Assembly: GCA_025149125.1 (NCBI GenBank)
Contig: CP102272.1
Span: 2,480,001-2,544,000, forward strand
Length of the DNA stretch: 64,000 nucleotides
Direction of reading: 5' to 3'
Origin: [Clostridium] asparagiforme DSM 15981
GTDB taxonomy: Bacteria > Bacillota > Clostridia > Lachnospirales > Lachnospiraceae
Part shown: positions 34,640-43,740 of the stretch, one piece after another
Position numbering within the stretch: position 1 is the stretch's first letter
Layout: every line of letters begins with the position of its first letter
The notes under the pieces: generated by a model
What the model saw: the letters and a program-made list of their open reading frames with translations, nothing else
Database searches by the model: none
Told to the model about the DNA's origin: nothing
Translations under genes and position numbers: made by a program

Positions 34640-35488
34640 TTATGCCTGGGTAGGCGATACAGCCGATGTTTCCGGCGACGATTCAATCGGAAAGCATGTT
34701 CCTGCGCGGAACACAAACCCATACTCTGCCGCGGAACCATTCTCCCAAGTGCAGTTTACACGAAACCCGCGATAAAAACCCTCTGGATTGATGGTGGAGC
34801 TGAGATACACCACGGGGTTTTCTTCCAGGGTGAATTCCGCTTTGCCGTCGATGCATTCCAACGTGGTGTGGACATAGGTCCGTTCGCCGAACTGGGAGGT
34901 TCCGTCTTTCCGCAGAATCATGTCGGTCAGCTCTACGGAATCAGGCTGCGAGCCATCCTCAAAGGAAAGGATCATCTGTCCGCCGTACTCCACATAGGGG
35001 ATTTCTTTGGTGCGCTGCGCCAGGTCGGCCAGAGGATCGGCTCCACAGGCGATGATGGACTGGGCGGTACCATCGGGCTGGGGAATCGTGAGGGTGTACC
35101 CGCCGGACTGTGAAGGGATTTCAGCGACAGCGGTGCCGTCCTGATAAATGACGCTCAGAGTGGGCAGGTCGCTTTCCGATATTGGGTCGCTGTGCGGAGA
35201 AGAGGGGGCACCGGTCTCCTCGGAAGCCGTTTTTTCAAGCGCTTTTGTGGTTGCGGCTTCTGTTGTCTGTACGGCGCTGGTCGAAGTCTGCGGCACCGCC
35301 GCAGTTGTGGTTCCGTCTGCCGCCGTGGTTTCGGCCGCCGCCATGGTTCCGTCTGCCGCCGTGGTTCCAACCGCCCCCGGAACGGAGGGGGAACCGGCGG
35401 CTCCCGCACAGCCGGAGGCGTTGAGAATGAACAGTAGGGCGAAAATGGATGAGGCCGCTCGCAGGCCTTTGATTGATATAGGTTTCAT
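34640..35488 (-). CDS. Secreted lipoprotein of unknown function
   Basis: 282 aa. The signal peptide ends in LFILNASGC (lipobox Cys), followed by a long low-complexity Thr/Ala/Glu linker (about 25-95) made of TTAADGT-like repeats, then a globular domain of about 180 residues with TLSVIYQDGTAVAEIPSQSGG and YGFVFRAGTCFPIESS. I recognise no family. Start chosen at 35488 because AGGAG precedes that ATG; the frame is open upstream to 35542. Chromosomal GC returns here. Confidence 0.65.
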   Translation of the reverse strand: MKPISIKGLRAASSIFALLFILNASGCAGAAGSPSVPGAVGTTAADGTMAAAETTAADGTTTAAVPQTSTSAVQTTEAATTKALEKTASEETGAPSSPHSDPISESDLPTLSVIYQDGTAVAEIPSQSGGYTLTIPQPDGTAQSIIACGADPLADLAQRTKEIPYVEYGGQMILSFEDGSQPDSVELTDMILRKDGTSQFGERTYVHTTLECIDGKAEFTLEENPVVYLSSTINPEGFYRGFRVNCTWENGSAAEYGFVFRAGTCFPIESSPETSAVSPTQA

Positions 35489-35687
35489 GGGATTGACTCC
35501 TTCTGTTGTTGTAAAAACACGCGGGGTATCTGCTTTTATCATATCATGCCCGGCCTCACTTTGTTTTGCGGGAATCTTGTTATATCATTAAGTTTCGCTT
35601 ACAGTTTGGGCGGCAATCGGCCTGGCCGCGGATAAAGCGGCGTGATTCTGGAAATCCTGAGAGAAGAATCCAATTTCGGGAGGTGCG

Positions 35688-35963
35688 GTGCGGGTGAATG
35701 ACAAGGAGTATGTGTTCGAGGCGGAAATCCAAAAGGTACCGGATATGGACGGGGCCTATGTGGAAATTCCCTTTGACGTGCGAAAAGAGTTCGGGAAGGG
35801 CAGAGTGAAGGTGCACGCCTGGTTTGACGGGGCGGCCTACGACGGCAGCCTGGTGCGGATGAAAACACCGGGGCACATTCTGGGCGTTCGGAAGGATATC
35901 CGGGCCGCCATCGGCAAACAGCCCGGAGATATGGTGCGGGTAGTGCTGCGGGAGCGGGAATAA
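35688..35963 (+). CDS. DUF1905-family small protein
   Basis: 91 aa. [27 protein letters not shown] N-terminus, then [21 protein letters not shown] and [22 protein letters not shown] are characteristic of the DUF1905 beta-barrel (bacterial, function unknown; sometimes fused to YdeI-type domains). GTG 35688 lies close behind GGGAGG; GTG 35694, two codons later, has better spacing and may be the real start. Confidence 0.75.
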   Translation: MRVNDKEYVFEAEIQKVPDMDGAYVEIPFDVRKEFGKGRVKVHAWFDGAAYDGSLVRMKTPGHILGVRKDIRAAIGKQPGDMVRVVLRERE

Positions 35964-35989
35964 TGGGAGCAAACCGGCAGCCTCACCTG

Positions 35990-36937
35990 TCACTTGAAAT
36001 TCAACTTCAACCGGTCAAACACCTCGTCCGGCAATCCGGTTCCGGGATGCTCCACCGCGGCGGCAGCCACCAGGTTGGCGGTGCGGACCGAATCCTCCAG
36101 GGACATTCCGCGCATTCCGCATGCGATAACTGTCCCGACGTGGCTGTCCCCGGCTCCGTTGGCATCCACCTGACGCGCCGGGCGGGAGGGAATGTGGCGC
36201 CAGCAGCCTGAGCGGTGGCAGACCAGAGCGCCGTCCGCGCCCAGGGTTACAATCACATGGTTTCCGGTGCGGTGGCAGATGATCTGTGCAGCATGCACGG
36301 TATCCTCATCTGGTGCATCCGTCCGATCACCATCAACCCTGGCCATCATCCCCGCGCACACCTTTGCCTCCTGCCCATTCAAATGCACCACCGGCGACAG
36401 ATTCCACATCCGCTCAAGCTTTTCTTGCCCGATCTCCCAAATCCGCGGCCCTGGCGCAAAATACAGCGTCTGTGGCGGGTTGGCCTCCAGGTAATCCAGA
36501 ACCACCTCCCCGGTGTCCTCCTCCAGCTCCAGACCGCAGACATAGACCGGCCCCAGCGCTTCCGGGTCCAGCAGATCGAACCACTGGGGTTTAAAACGGT
36601 ACTCAGCGCCGTGGAGGGCCGCGAAGGTTCGCTCTCCGGTGGATTCCACAAAGCAGTAGCAGCAGCCGTTTTCCTCCTCCGGGGATGGAATCAGCAGCGG
36701 AATCTCCTTTTCCAACAGCCTGCTGCGCACGAAATCCCCGTAAATCCCGCCGCCCACCGGTGAGAAGAGGCGGTAAGGCAGGCCGAAGCGGCGCAGCATC
36801 TCCGAGACATTGAAGGCGCAGCCGCCCAGGGTCATGGACTGGCTGCTGATATTGATATCCTGGCCCGTGCGGGGCAGGCGGGGAAGACGAATTGTGACGT
36901 CGGCTACAGTGGAGCCGATGATCAGTGCAGGTTTCAT
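35990..36937 (-). CDS. PfkB-family carbohydrate kinase
   Basis: 315-aa ribokinase-fold sugar kinase. The N-terminal glycine motif is MTLGGCAFNVSEMLRRFG and the C-terminal catalytic motif is VDANGAGDSHVGTV (GAGD anion hole, catalytic Asp). The usual D-T before GAGD is A-N here. Start 36937 has GGAGGG upstream; an in-frame ATG at 36958 lacks one. Adenosine/ribokinase-like substrate is possible; nothing adjacent settles it. Confidence 0.85.
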   Translation of the reverse strand: MKPALIIGSTVADVTIRLPRLPRTGQDINISSQSMTLGGCAFNVSEMLRRFGLPYRLFSPVGGGIYGDFVRSRLLEKEIPLLIPSPEEENGCCYCFVESTGERTFAALHGAEYRFKPQWFDLLDPEALGPVYVCGLELEEDTGEVVLDYLEANPPQTLYFAPGPRIWEIGQEKLERMWNLSPVVHLNGQEAKVCAGMMARVDGDRTDAPDEDTVHAAQIICHRTGNHVIVTLGADGALVCHRSGCWRHIPSRPARQVDANGAGDSHVGTVIACGMRGMSLEDSVRTANLVAAAAVEHPGTGLPDEVFDRLKLNFK

Positions 36938-37169
36938 GACGTTATCCCTCCGTTTCATGAGCGGTTTTTTACCCGGTTTGCTTTTTCATCATAGCCCGGA
37001 AAGGCCGCGGATGCAACAAAAACCAATGGCATTTGACCGGTCCGGCACTATTTCTGAAAGAATTTTCAGAAATTTTTTGCTGACAGAAAGCCGTGGATTC
37101 TGTATAATAAACGCAAAAGCGCAGAGAATGGCGCTAATAATAATTTCCAAAAGGAGGAATGATTTTATT

Positions 37170-38504
37170 ATGGAGAGCGACCCTCTATCGGGCGGTATTG
37201 CATTCCAACTGTTGTTTCTGGTATTTCTGACGGCGGTCAACGCGTTCTTCGCGGGAGCGGAGATGGCGGTGGTTTCGGTGAACAAAAACAAGATTCACCG
37301 TCTGGCGGAGCAGGGCGATAAACGCGCTGCGCTGATCGAACGCCTGATGAAAGACTCGACTGTATTTCTATCCACCATCCAGGTGGCGATCACATTTGCC
37401 GGATTCTTTTCCAGCGCGTCGGCGGCCACGGGTATTTCCCAGGTGCTGGGCGTTCGGATGCTGGAGTGGGGGATTCCCTACAGCCAGACCATTGCCGGCG
37501 TGTGCGTCACCATTGTGCTGGCCTACTTCAACCTGGTGTTCGGCGAACTGGTGCCCAAGCGCATCGCGCTGCAGAAGGCGGAAACCTTCAGCCTGTTCTG
37601 CGTGCGTCCGATCTTCATGATCTCCCGGGTGTTAAATCCCTTTATCCGGCTGTTATCCCTCTCCACCAGCGGCTTTTTAAAGCTCATTGGCATGCACAGC
37701 GAGACGCTGGAGGCCGAGGTGTCCGAGGAGGAGATCAAGTCTATGCTGGAGACGGGCAGCGAGACCGGTGTGTTCAATGAGATCGAGAAGGAGATGATCA
37801 CGTCCATTTTCTCCTTTGACGACAAGCGGGCCAAGGAGGTGATGGTGCCGCGGCAGGACATGGTGGCCATCAATCTGGAAGATCCGATGGAGGAATACAT
37901 CGACGGAATTTTAAAGAGCATGCATTCCAAAATACCCGTTTATGAGGGGGAAATTGATAATATTGTGGGCATTCTGTCCATGAAGGATTTTGTGATCTGC
38001 GCCAAGGATCAATCTTTCTGCCAGGTGGAGATCCGGCCGCTGTTAAAGGAACCGTTTTTTGTTCCGGAAAACCGCAGGACGGACGCTCTGTTTCGGGAAA
38101 TGCAGAAAAATAAGGTGAAGATCGCCATTCTGGTGGATGAGTACGGCGGAGTGTCGGGAATGGTCACGCTGGAGGACCTGATCGAGGAGATCGTAGGCGA
38201 GATCCAGGAGGAATATGAGACCGAGGAGCCGGACATTGTGGTCCTGGAGCCCCATAAAATATTCCGGGTGCTGGGCAGCGCTCAGATCTATGATTTGGAG
38301 GAGGAACTTCATCTGCACATTGAGAGCTACTGCGACACGCTGTCCGGTTATCTGATCGAACAACTGGGTTATATCCCGGAATCCGGGGAGCTGCCCTTAA
38401 CGGTGGTGACGCCGGAGGCGGAGTACGAAATTCTGGACCAGGAGGAGCGGGTGATCGGCCACGTGCGGCTGACCCTGACGGGCTCCGGGCCGGAACATCG
38501 ATAA
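37170..38504 (+). CDS. CNNM/CorC-type membrane protein with CBS pair
   Basis: 444 aa. The N-terminal DUF21 membrane domain (about 10-200, starting LFLVFLTAVNAFFAGAEMAVVS) is followed by two CBS domains (about 215-335) and a CorC_HlyC domain (about 350-440). This is the hemolysin-C-like/CorC family now linked to Mg2+ efflux or transport control. ATG 37170 has AAGGAGG upstream at a rather long 13-nt gap. Unrelated to secreted haemolysins despite the family name. Confidence 0.88.
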   Translation: MESDPLSGGIAFQLLFLVFLTAVNAFFAGAEMAVVSVNKNKIHRLAEQGDKRAALIERLMKDSTVFLSTIQVAITFAGFFSSASAATGISQVLGVRMLEWGIPYSQTIAGVCVTIVLAYFNLVFGELVPKRIALQKAETFSLFCVRPIFMISRVLNPFIRLLSLSTSGFLKLIGMHSETLEAEVSEEEIKSMLETGSETGVFNEIEKEMITSIFSFDDKRAKEVMVPRQDMVAINLEDPMEEYIDGILKSMHSKIPVYEGEIDNIVGILSMKDFVICAKDQSFCQVEIRPLLKEPFFVPENRRTDALFREMQKNKVKIAILVDEYGGVSGMVTLEDLIEEIVGEIQEEYETEEPDIVVLEPHKIFRVLGSAQIYDLEEELHLHIESYCDTLSGYLIEQLGYIPESGELPLTVVTPEAEYEILDQEERVIGHVRLTLTGSGPEHR

Positions 38505-38541
38505 ATTGCTTGTATACCAATTCAAGGGAGGAGATTAAAAA

Positions 38542-39702
38542 ATGGAGTTTTTATTAGACGGTATCATGGCGGTGCTGGGGCCGGGCGGCTGGAAAATGAT
38601 CGCAATGTACATTGTGGGAATCGCCCTCATTGTCCTGGCGGTCAAGAAGGAGTATGAGCCTTCCCTGCTGCTGCCTCTGGGCTTCGGCGCAATTCTGGTG
38701 AACCTGCCCTATTCCGGCGTGATCGATCAGCTGGTACAGAACAAGGTGGAGGCAGCGGGGATTATCCAGTGGCTTTTCGAGGTGGGAATCGAGGCTTCCG
38801 AGGCCATGCCCATTCTGCTGTTCATCGGCATCGGCGCGATGATCGATTTCGGACCGCTGCTCAGCCAGCCGGTACTGTTTTTGTTCGGAGCAGCCGCTCA
38901 GTTCGGTATCTTCGCGGCGATTCTGATCGCCTGCCTGATGGGCTTTGACTTAAAGGATGCGGCTTCCATCGGAATCATCGGCGCGGCGGACGGCCCCACC
39001 TCCATCCTGGTTTCCCAGGTGCTGGGCTCCAACTACATGGGCCCAATCGCGGTGGCCGCCTACTCCTACATGGCCCTGGTGCCCATTATCCAGCCTTTTG
39101 CAATCAAGCTGGTGACTACGAAAAAGGAGCGCTGCATCCACATGCAGTACAATCCCGGCGACGTGAGCCGTGGCATGAGAATCGCGTTTCCCATCGCGGT
39201 TACCATCATCGTAGGCTTCATCTCCCCGCAGTCCGTGGCCCTGGTGGGATTCCTGATGTTCGGAAATCTGCTGCGCGAGTGCGGCGTGCTTCATTCCCTC
39301 AGCCAGGCGGCCCAGAACGAGCTGGCCAATATCATTACCCTGCTGTTGGGCATCACCATCTCCTTCAGTATGAGGGCCGAGCAGTTCGTGAACCCGGCCA
39401 CCCTGATGATCATGGCTCTGGGCCTGGTGGCCTTTGTGTTCGATACCATCGGCGGCGTGCTCTTTGCCAAGGTGGTCAACGTATTCTTAAAGATGGCCGG
39501 CAAGCCCCCGGTGAACCCCATGATCGGCGGCTGCGGCATTTCCGCCTTCCCCATGTCCTCCCGCGTGGTGCAGAAGATGGCGGCGGAAGCGGAGCCCGGA
39601 AATATTATCCTGATGCAGGCGGCGGGAACCAACGTGTCCGGCCAGGTTGCCTCCGTAATCGCAGGCGGTCTTGTCATCAGCATTGTTACCCAGTACCTGT
39701 AA
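38542..39702 (+). CDS. Na+-translocating decarboxylase beta subunit
   Basis: 386 aa, nine or more helices. The membrane ion pump of oxaloacetate/glutaryl-CoA/methylmalonyl-CoA decarboxylases, coupling carboxyl-biotin decarboxylation to Na+ export. Signatures are GIGAMIDFGPLLSQP and DAASIGIIGAADGPTSI (with the conserved Asp), and GGCGISAFPMSSRV. Preceded by GGGAGGAG. The gamma subunit follows, but no alpha (carboxyltransferase) or biotin carrier gene is in the window, so the decarboxylase specificity is open. Confidence 0.9.
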   Translation: MEFLLDGIMAVLGPGGWKMIAMYIVGIALIVLAVKKEYEPSLLLPLGFGAILVNLPYSGVIDQLVQNKVEAAGIIQWLFEVGIEASEAMPILLFIGIGAMIDFGPLLSQPVLFLFGAAAQFGIFAAILIACLMGFDLKDAASIGIIGAADGPTSILVSQVLGSNYMGPIAVAAYSYMALVPIIQPFAIKLVTTKKERCIHMQYNPGDVSRGMRIAFPIAVTIIVGFISPQSVALVGFLMFGNLLRECGVLHSLSQAAQNELANIITLLLGITISFSMRAEQFVNPATLMIMALGLVAFVFDTIGGVLFAKVVNVFLKMAGKPPVNPMIGGCGISAFPMSSRVVQKMAAEAEPGNIILMQAAGTNVSGQVASVIAGGLVISIVTQYL

Positions 39703-39725
39703 GTCCGGCGTGAGGAGGAAATAAT

Positions 39726-39854
39726 ATGAATATGACAAATGTGGAAATCGCCCTGGAGATTATGGGCAAGGGTATGGTCGGAATTTTTGCCGCCATCTTT
39801 ATCATCATGATCGCAGTGATTTTGATGGGGAAAATTGCAAATAAAAAGAAATAA
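39726..39854 (+). CDS. Small OadG-like gamma subunit
   Basis: A 42-aa protein, MNMTNVEIALEIMGKGMVGI followed by a run of hydrophobic residues and a KIANKKK tail. It has the single N-terminal helix and the GKGMVGIF block typical of decarboxylase gamma (OadG) subunits. GAGGAGG precedes the ATG and it lies 23 bp after the beta subunit. Much shorter than full OadG, lacking the soluble tail. Confidence 0.8.
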   Translation: MNMTNVEIALEIMGKGMVGIFAAIFIIMIAVILMGKIANKKK

Positions 39855-39885
39855 GAGTCTGATCTGATTTAAGACTCGAGATTCG

Positions 39886-39922
39886 GGGTCCGGCGCTGTT
39901 TCCTTTGCGCCGGGCCCTTTTT
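39886..39922 (+). terminator. Terminator of the beta-gamma operon
   Basis: GGGTCCGGCGC (39886-39896) / GCGCCGGGCCC (39907-39917) with one wobble pair, then TTTTT. Confidence 0.85.
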
Positions 39923-39949
39923 GCGCGCTGCCGGCTGCCGGCGGAAATC

Positions 39950-39978
39950 TTGACACGTTTTTTAAAACGCGCTATACT
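39950..39978 (+). promoter_or_regulatory. Sigma-A promoter of the amidotransferase-like gene
   Basis: TTGACA at 39950-39955 and TATACT at 39973-39978 with a 17-bp spacer. Confidence 0.8.
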
Positions 39979-40027
39979 ATGAAAATCTTGAAATGGCGCT
40001 GTAATGGGCCGGGACGGAGGACGAGGG

Positions 40028-40744
40028 ATGTTTGAGGGAAAGCCGGTAATCGGGGTCATGCCCCTGTTGGATGAGGAGCGGGACAGCTACTGGATGCTGC
40101 CCGGGTACATGAGAGGTCTGGAGGAGCAGGGAGCAATTCCCTTAATGCCGCCGCTCACCGGAAATGAGGATATGCTGGATTATTTTCTGGAGAGCTGCGA
40201 CGGATTCATCCTGACCGGCGGACAGGACGTTTCTCCTGCTCTGTACGGACAGGAGCCGTCCGAACACTGCGGGATCGTGTCCGGACTGCGGGACAGCATG
40301 GACGCGTACATTCTGCGCGGCGCTGTGGAGCGGGACAAGGCGGTGCTCGGCATCTGCCGGGGACATCAGTTGATGAATGCAGTGTTCGGCGGGACTCTTT
40401 ACCAGGACCTGCCATCGGAAGCTCCCTCGGAGGTGGAGCACCGCATGAAACCGCCCTACGACCGCTGCGCCCATATGGTAAAGCTGCTGCCTGGCGCTCC
40501 GCTGCAGACGCTGCTTGGCAGGGAGGATTTGCCGGTTAACAGCTGCCACCACCAGGCCGTGAAGGAGCTGGCCGGGCCCTTTAAGTCCATGGCGGTGGCG
40601 GCGGACGGCCTGATCGAGGGGATTTACATGCCGGACCGCAGGTTTGTTTGGGGCGTTCAGTGGCATCCTGAGTTCTCATACCGGAGCAGCCGGGAGAACC
40701 GGGATATCCTTGGCGCGCTGGTGGAAGCCGCCAAAAGAGGTTGA
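40028..40744 (+). CDS. Gamma-glutamyl-GABA hydrolase-like class I amidotransferase
   Basis: 238 aa of the peptidase C26 / PuuD-like group: ILTGGQDVSPALYG, nucleophile block VLGICRGHQLMNA (Cys) and the catalytic His-Glu in GVQWHPEFSY. Members cut gamma-glutamyl amide bonds, for example in putrescine or folate derivatives. ATG 40028 follows GGAGG. No polyamine genes adjoin, so the substrate is open. Confidence 0.88.
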   Translation: MFEGKPVIGVMPLLDEERDSYWMLPGYMRGLEEQGAIPLMPPLTGNEDMLDYFLESCDGFILTGGQDVSPALYGQEPSEHCGIVSGLRDSMDAYILRGAVERDKAVLGICRGHQLMNAVFGGTLYQDLPSEAPSEVEHRMKPPYDRCAHMVKLLPGAPLQTLLGREDLPVNSCHHQAVKELAGPFKSMAVAADGLIEGIYMPDRRFVWGVQWHPEFSYRSSRENRDILGALVEAAKRG

Positions 40745-40788
40745 AAAATCCAGCCGGAGAAGCTGTGTGCAGCTCCGGCTGGATTTTT
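40744..40788. terminator. Bidirectional terminator between convergent genes
   Basis: A perfect 16-bp stem, AAAAATCCAGCCGGAG / CTCCGGCTGGATTTTT, separated by 13 nt. It has A and T flanks, so it serves both the plus-strand amidotransferase-like gene and the minus-strand symporter. Confidence 0.9.
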
Positions 40789-40803
40789 GTGGAAATGATT
40801 CCG

Positions 40804-42240
40804 TCAGTCCTGGATCACCGGGATTGGAGTTTCATCCCGCTCATCCAGATGATTCAGATAATGCTTCGTTTCCCGGACCACTACGTTGGAAAGCAGCAGC
40901 ACGGCGATCAGGTTGGGAATGGCCATCAGGGCGTTCAGGGTGTCTGCGATGCTCCACACCAGCTCCAACTGGATCACAGGGGCGATCACCAGGACCAGAA
41001 TCCAGGCCACGCGGTAGGGGATCAGCCCCTTTTTACCGGCCAGGTATTCCAGGCAGCGCTCTCCATAGTAGGACCAGCCTAAAATGGTGGAATAGGCGAA
41101 GGTGATGATACCCACGATCAGGATGGGTTGGCCGATGTAGGGGATCTGGCTGAAGGCGGCGCTGGTCAGCTCGCCGCCTTCCAGGGTGGCCACGCTGATG
41201 GCGTCGTTTCCGATAATGCTGCTGACCAGCACCAGCCCGGTCATCAGACAGACCACCACCGTGTCCCAGAAAGTGCCGGTGGCGGATACCAGGGCCTGGC
41301 GCACCGGATTGCGGGTCTGGGCGGCCGCTGCCACAATGGGGGCGGAGCCCATGCCGGATTCGTTGGAGAACAGGCCGCGGGCGATTCCGTAGCGGGCGGA
41401 CATCATAATCCCGGTGCCCACCAGGCCGCCTGCAATGGATTTCACCTCGGTGAAGGCGCTGCGGAAGATGATGGAAAAGGTCTCTGCCAGATAAGCGCGG
41501 TTAAAGATCAGGATCGCCACGCAGCCCACCACGTAGAAGAAAGCCATGAAGGGCACCAGGCGCTCGCAGACCCGGGCGATGGATTTGACGCCGCCGAAGA
41601 TGACCAGGCAGGTGACTGCGCCCACGATCAGGCCAACGGCCAGGCTGATGATCCAGGGGTATGTATTTAGCAGGCCGGAGGCTTTTTCGGAGGCGCCGGA
41701 CAGGGCGGGAGCCAGGCTGCTGTTCACGATGCTGGAAATGGCGTTGACCTGCACGCCGCAGCCGATGCCAAAGGCGGTTAAGGCTCCCAGAACGGCGAAA
41801 ATCTTTCCCAGCCATTTCATGTTCAGACCCCGCTCCAGGGCGTACATGGCGCCGCCCAGCATGGTGCCGTCCTTGGTTTTGACGCGGTATTTGACGGCGA
41901 TCAGGGATTCGGAATATTTGGTGGCGATGCCGAACACGCCGGTGAGCCAGCACCAGAGCACTGCGCCGGGACCGCCCAGGGCGATGGCGGTGCCCACGCC
42001 GATGATGTTGCCGGTGCCGATGGTGGAGGCCAGGGCTGTGGTGAGGGCCGCGAACTGGCTGATATCTCCCTGGGAGTCCGGGTCGCGGGTTACGGAGAGG
42101 CGGATCCCGGTGAAGGTTTTGCGCTGGATAAAGCCGGTGCGGATTGTGAGGTAGATGTGGGTGCCCAGGAGGAGAAGGATCATGGGGGCGCCCCAGAGGT
42201 AGTTGTTGAAGGTTTCGATGAAGGTGCTGATTAGGGTCAT
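40804..42240 (-). CDS. Sodium:alanine/glycine symporter (AgcS family)
   Basis: 478 aa, about ten helices. AgcS signatures: GDISQFAALTTALASTIGTGNIIGVGTAIALGGPGAVLWCWLTG near the N-terminus (shown in part: ALASTIGTGNIIGVGTAI) and NESGMGSAPIVAAAA mid-protein. Imports alanine or glycine with Na+. It may use the Na+ gradient made by the neighbouring decarboxylase pump. Stand-alone gene. Confidence 0.9.
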   Translation of the reverse strand: MTLISTFIETFNNYLWGAPMILLLLGTHIYLTIRTGFIQRKTFTGIRLSVTRDPDSQGDISQFAALTTALASTIGTGNIIGVGTAIALGGPGAVLWCWLTGVFGIATKYSESLIAVKYRVKTKDGTMLGGAMYALERGLNMKWLGKIFAVLGALTAFGIGCGVQVNAISSIVNSSLAPALSGASEKASGLLNTYPWIISLAVGLIVGAVTCLVIFGGVKSIARVCERLVPFMAFFYVVGCVAILIFNRAYLAETFSIIFRSAFTEVKSIAGGLVGTGIMMSARYGIARGLFSNESGMGSAPIVAAAAQTRNPVRQALVSATGTFWDTVVVCLMTGLVLVSSIIGNDAISVATLEGGELTSAAFSQIPYIGQPILIVGIITFAYSTILGWSYYGERCLEYLAGKKGLIPYRVAWILVLVIAPVIQLELVWSIADTLNALMAIPNLIAVLLLSNVVVRETKHYLNHLDERDETPIPVIQD

Positions 42241-42379
42241 AGGGTACCATCCTTTTTTGAAGCGAGGGGCGAGATGCGGCCGTTCGTAAGCGTCAGGGGA
42301 GGAAAATGCCTGCCACAGCGGCGGGGCTGGGGCAGGCGTAAAAGTGTTTTTAAAGACGGGGAGGTCACGGGAAATTGGG

Positions 42380-43477
42380 TTAGACGTTAAAGCGGAAGAG
42401 AACCACGTCCCCGTCTTTCATCACGTATTCCTTACCCTCGGAGCGGACCAGGCCTTTTTCTTTGGCAGCGGTCATGCCGCCGCAGGACATCAGGTCGTCG
42501 TAGGCGACTACCTCAGCGCGGATGAAGCCGCGTTCGAAGTCGCTGTGGATCTTGCCGGCGGCCTGGGGGGCTTTGGTGCCCACTTTGATGGTCCAGGCGC
42601 GGCTTTCCTGAGGACCGGCGGTGAGGTAGCTGATCAGGCCCAGGAGGCGGTAGCTGGCGGCGATAAGCTTTTCCAGGCCGGACTCGGTGATTCCTAAGTC
42701 CTCCAGGAACATTTTCTTCTCGTCCTCGTCCAGCTCGGCGATCTCCTGCTCGATCTCGGCGCAGATGACGAATACTTCGCAGCCGTTCTCGGAGGCAAAT
42801 TCGCGGACCGCGTTCACGTACTGGTTGTTGGCCGCGTCGTCGGCCAAGTCGCTCTCAGCCACGTTGGCGGCGAAGATCACGGGCTTGCCGGTCAGCAGGT
42901 TTAAGCTGGCGATGAATTCGTTGTCGTCCTCGTCGTCGGGGGTGAAGCTGCGGGCCAGCTTGCCGTCCTCCAAGTGGGCTTTGATGGCTTTTAACAGGGA
43001 CACTTCCTTAGCCAGATCCTTGTTGTTAAAGGCGCCCTTGGACTGCTTGGAGATGCGACGCTCCAGGATCTCGATGTCGGAGAAGATCAGCTCTAAGTTG
43101 ATGGTCTCGATGTCACGCAGGGGGTCTACGCTGCCGTCCACGTGGATGACGTTGGGATCGTCGAAGCAGCGGACCACGTGGACGATGGCGTCCACCTCGC
43201 GGATGTTGGAGAGGAACTGGTTGCCCAGGCCCTCGCCCTTGGAAGCGCCTTTTACCAGACCGGCGATGTCCACAAATTCGATCACGGCGGGGGTGGTCTT
43301 GGCGGAATCGTACATGGCGGTCAGCTTGTCGAGACGGGCGTCCGGAACCGGAACGACGCCTACGTTGGGATCGATGGTGCAGAACGGGTAGTTGGCGGAT
43401 TCGGCGCCGGCTTTTGTCAATGAATTAAACAGGGTACTCTTACCTACGTTGGGGAGTCCTACAATTCCTAATTTCAT
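42380..43477 (-). CDS. ychF: Redox-responsive ATPase YchF (Obg family)
   Basis: 365 aa. G1 loop GLPNVGKSTLFN, G3 DIAGLVKGASKGEGLG, and NVAE in place of the usual NKxD, the change that gives YchF/OLA1 proteins ATP preference. A C-terminal TGS domain ends VVLFRFNV. Binds ribosomes and affects oxidative-stress and translation responses in other bacteria. Preceded by AGGAAGG. Confidence 0.95.
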   Translation of the reverse strand: MKLGIVGLPNVGKSTLFNSLTKAGAESANYPFCTIDPNVGVVPVPDARLDKLTAMYDSAKTTPAVIEFVDIAGLVKGASKGEGLGNQFLSNIREVDAIVHVVRCFDDPNVIHVDGSVDPLRDIETINLELIFSDIEILERRISKQSKGAFNNKDLAKEVSLLKAIKAHLEDGKLARSFTPDDEDDNEFIASLNLLTGKPVIFAANVAESDLADDAANNQYVNAVREFASENGCEVFVICAEIEQEIAELDEDEKKMFLEDLGITESGLEKLIAASYRLLGLISYLTAGPQESRAWTIKVGTKAPQAAGKIHSDFERGFIRAEVVAYDDLMSCGGMTAAKEKGLVRSEGKEYVMKDGDVVLFRFNV

Positions 43478-43740
43478 GTGATTACCTTCCTATCTTATTG
43501 TACTCAGTGATACAGCCTTATTATCATAGCATAAAATAAATGGAAAGAAAAGCCCCAATCCAGGGGGTTTTGAGGGATGGCGGGGGTGTTGCGGGGGTGC
43601 GCCGTCCGGCTTTTTGACGAGGTTTTCCGCCACAATTTACCCGCCGCCCGGGCTTTTGAGGGAAATAGGATTGCTTTTTGCGTTGGTTCGCTGTAAAATG
43701 GGAAAGAATCTCATTGGCAGTGAAAGGAGTATATGAATTT

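Noticed and set aside
37170..38504. Haemolysin toxin
   Set aside because: The DUF21-CBS-CorC architecture marks a membrane transport-related protein; the haemolysin label in this family is historical.
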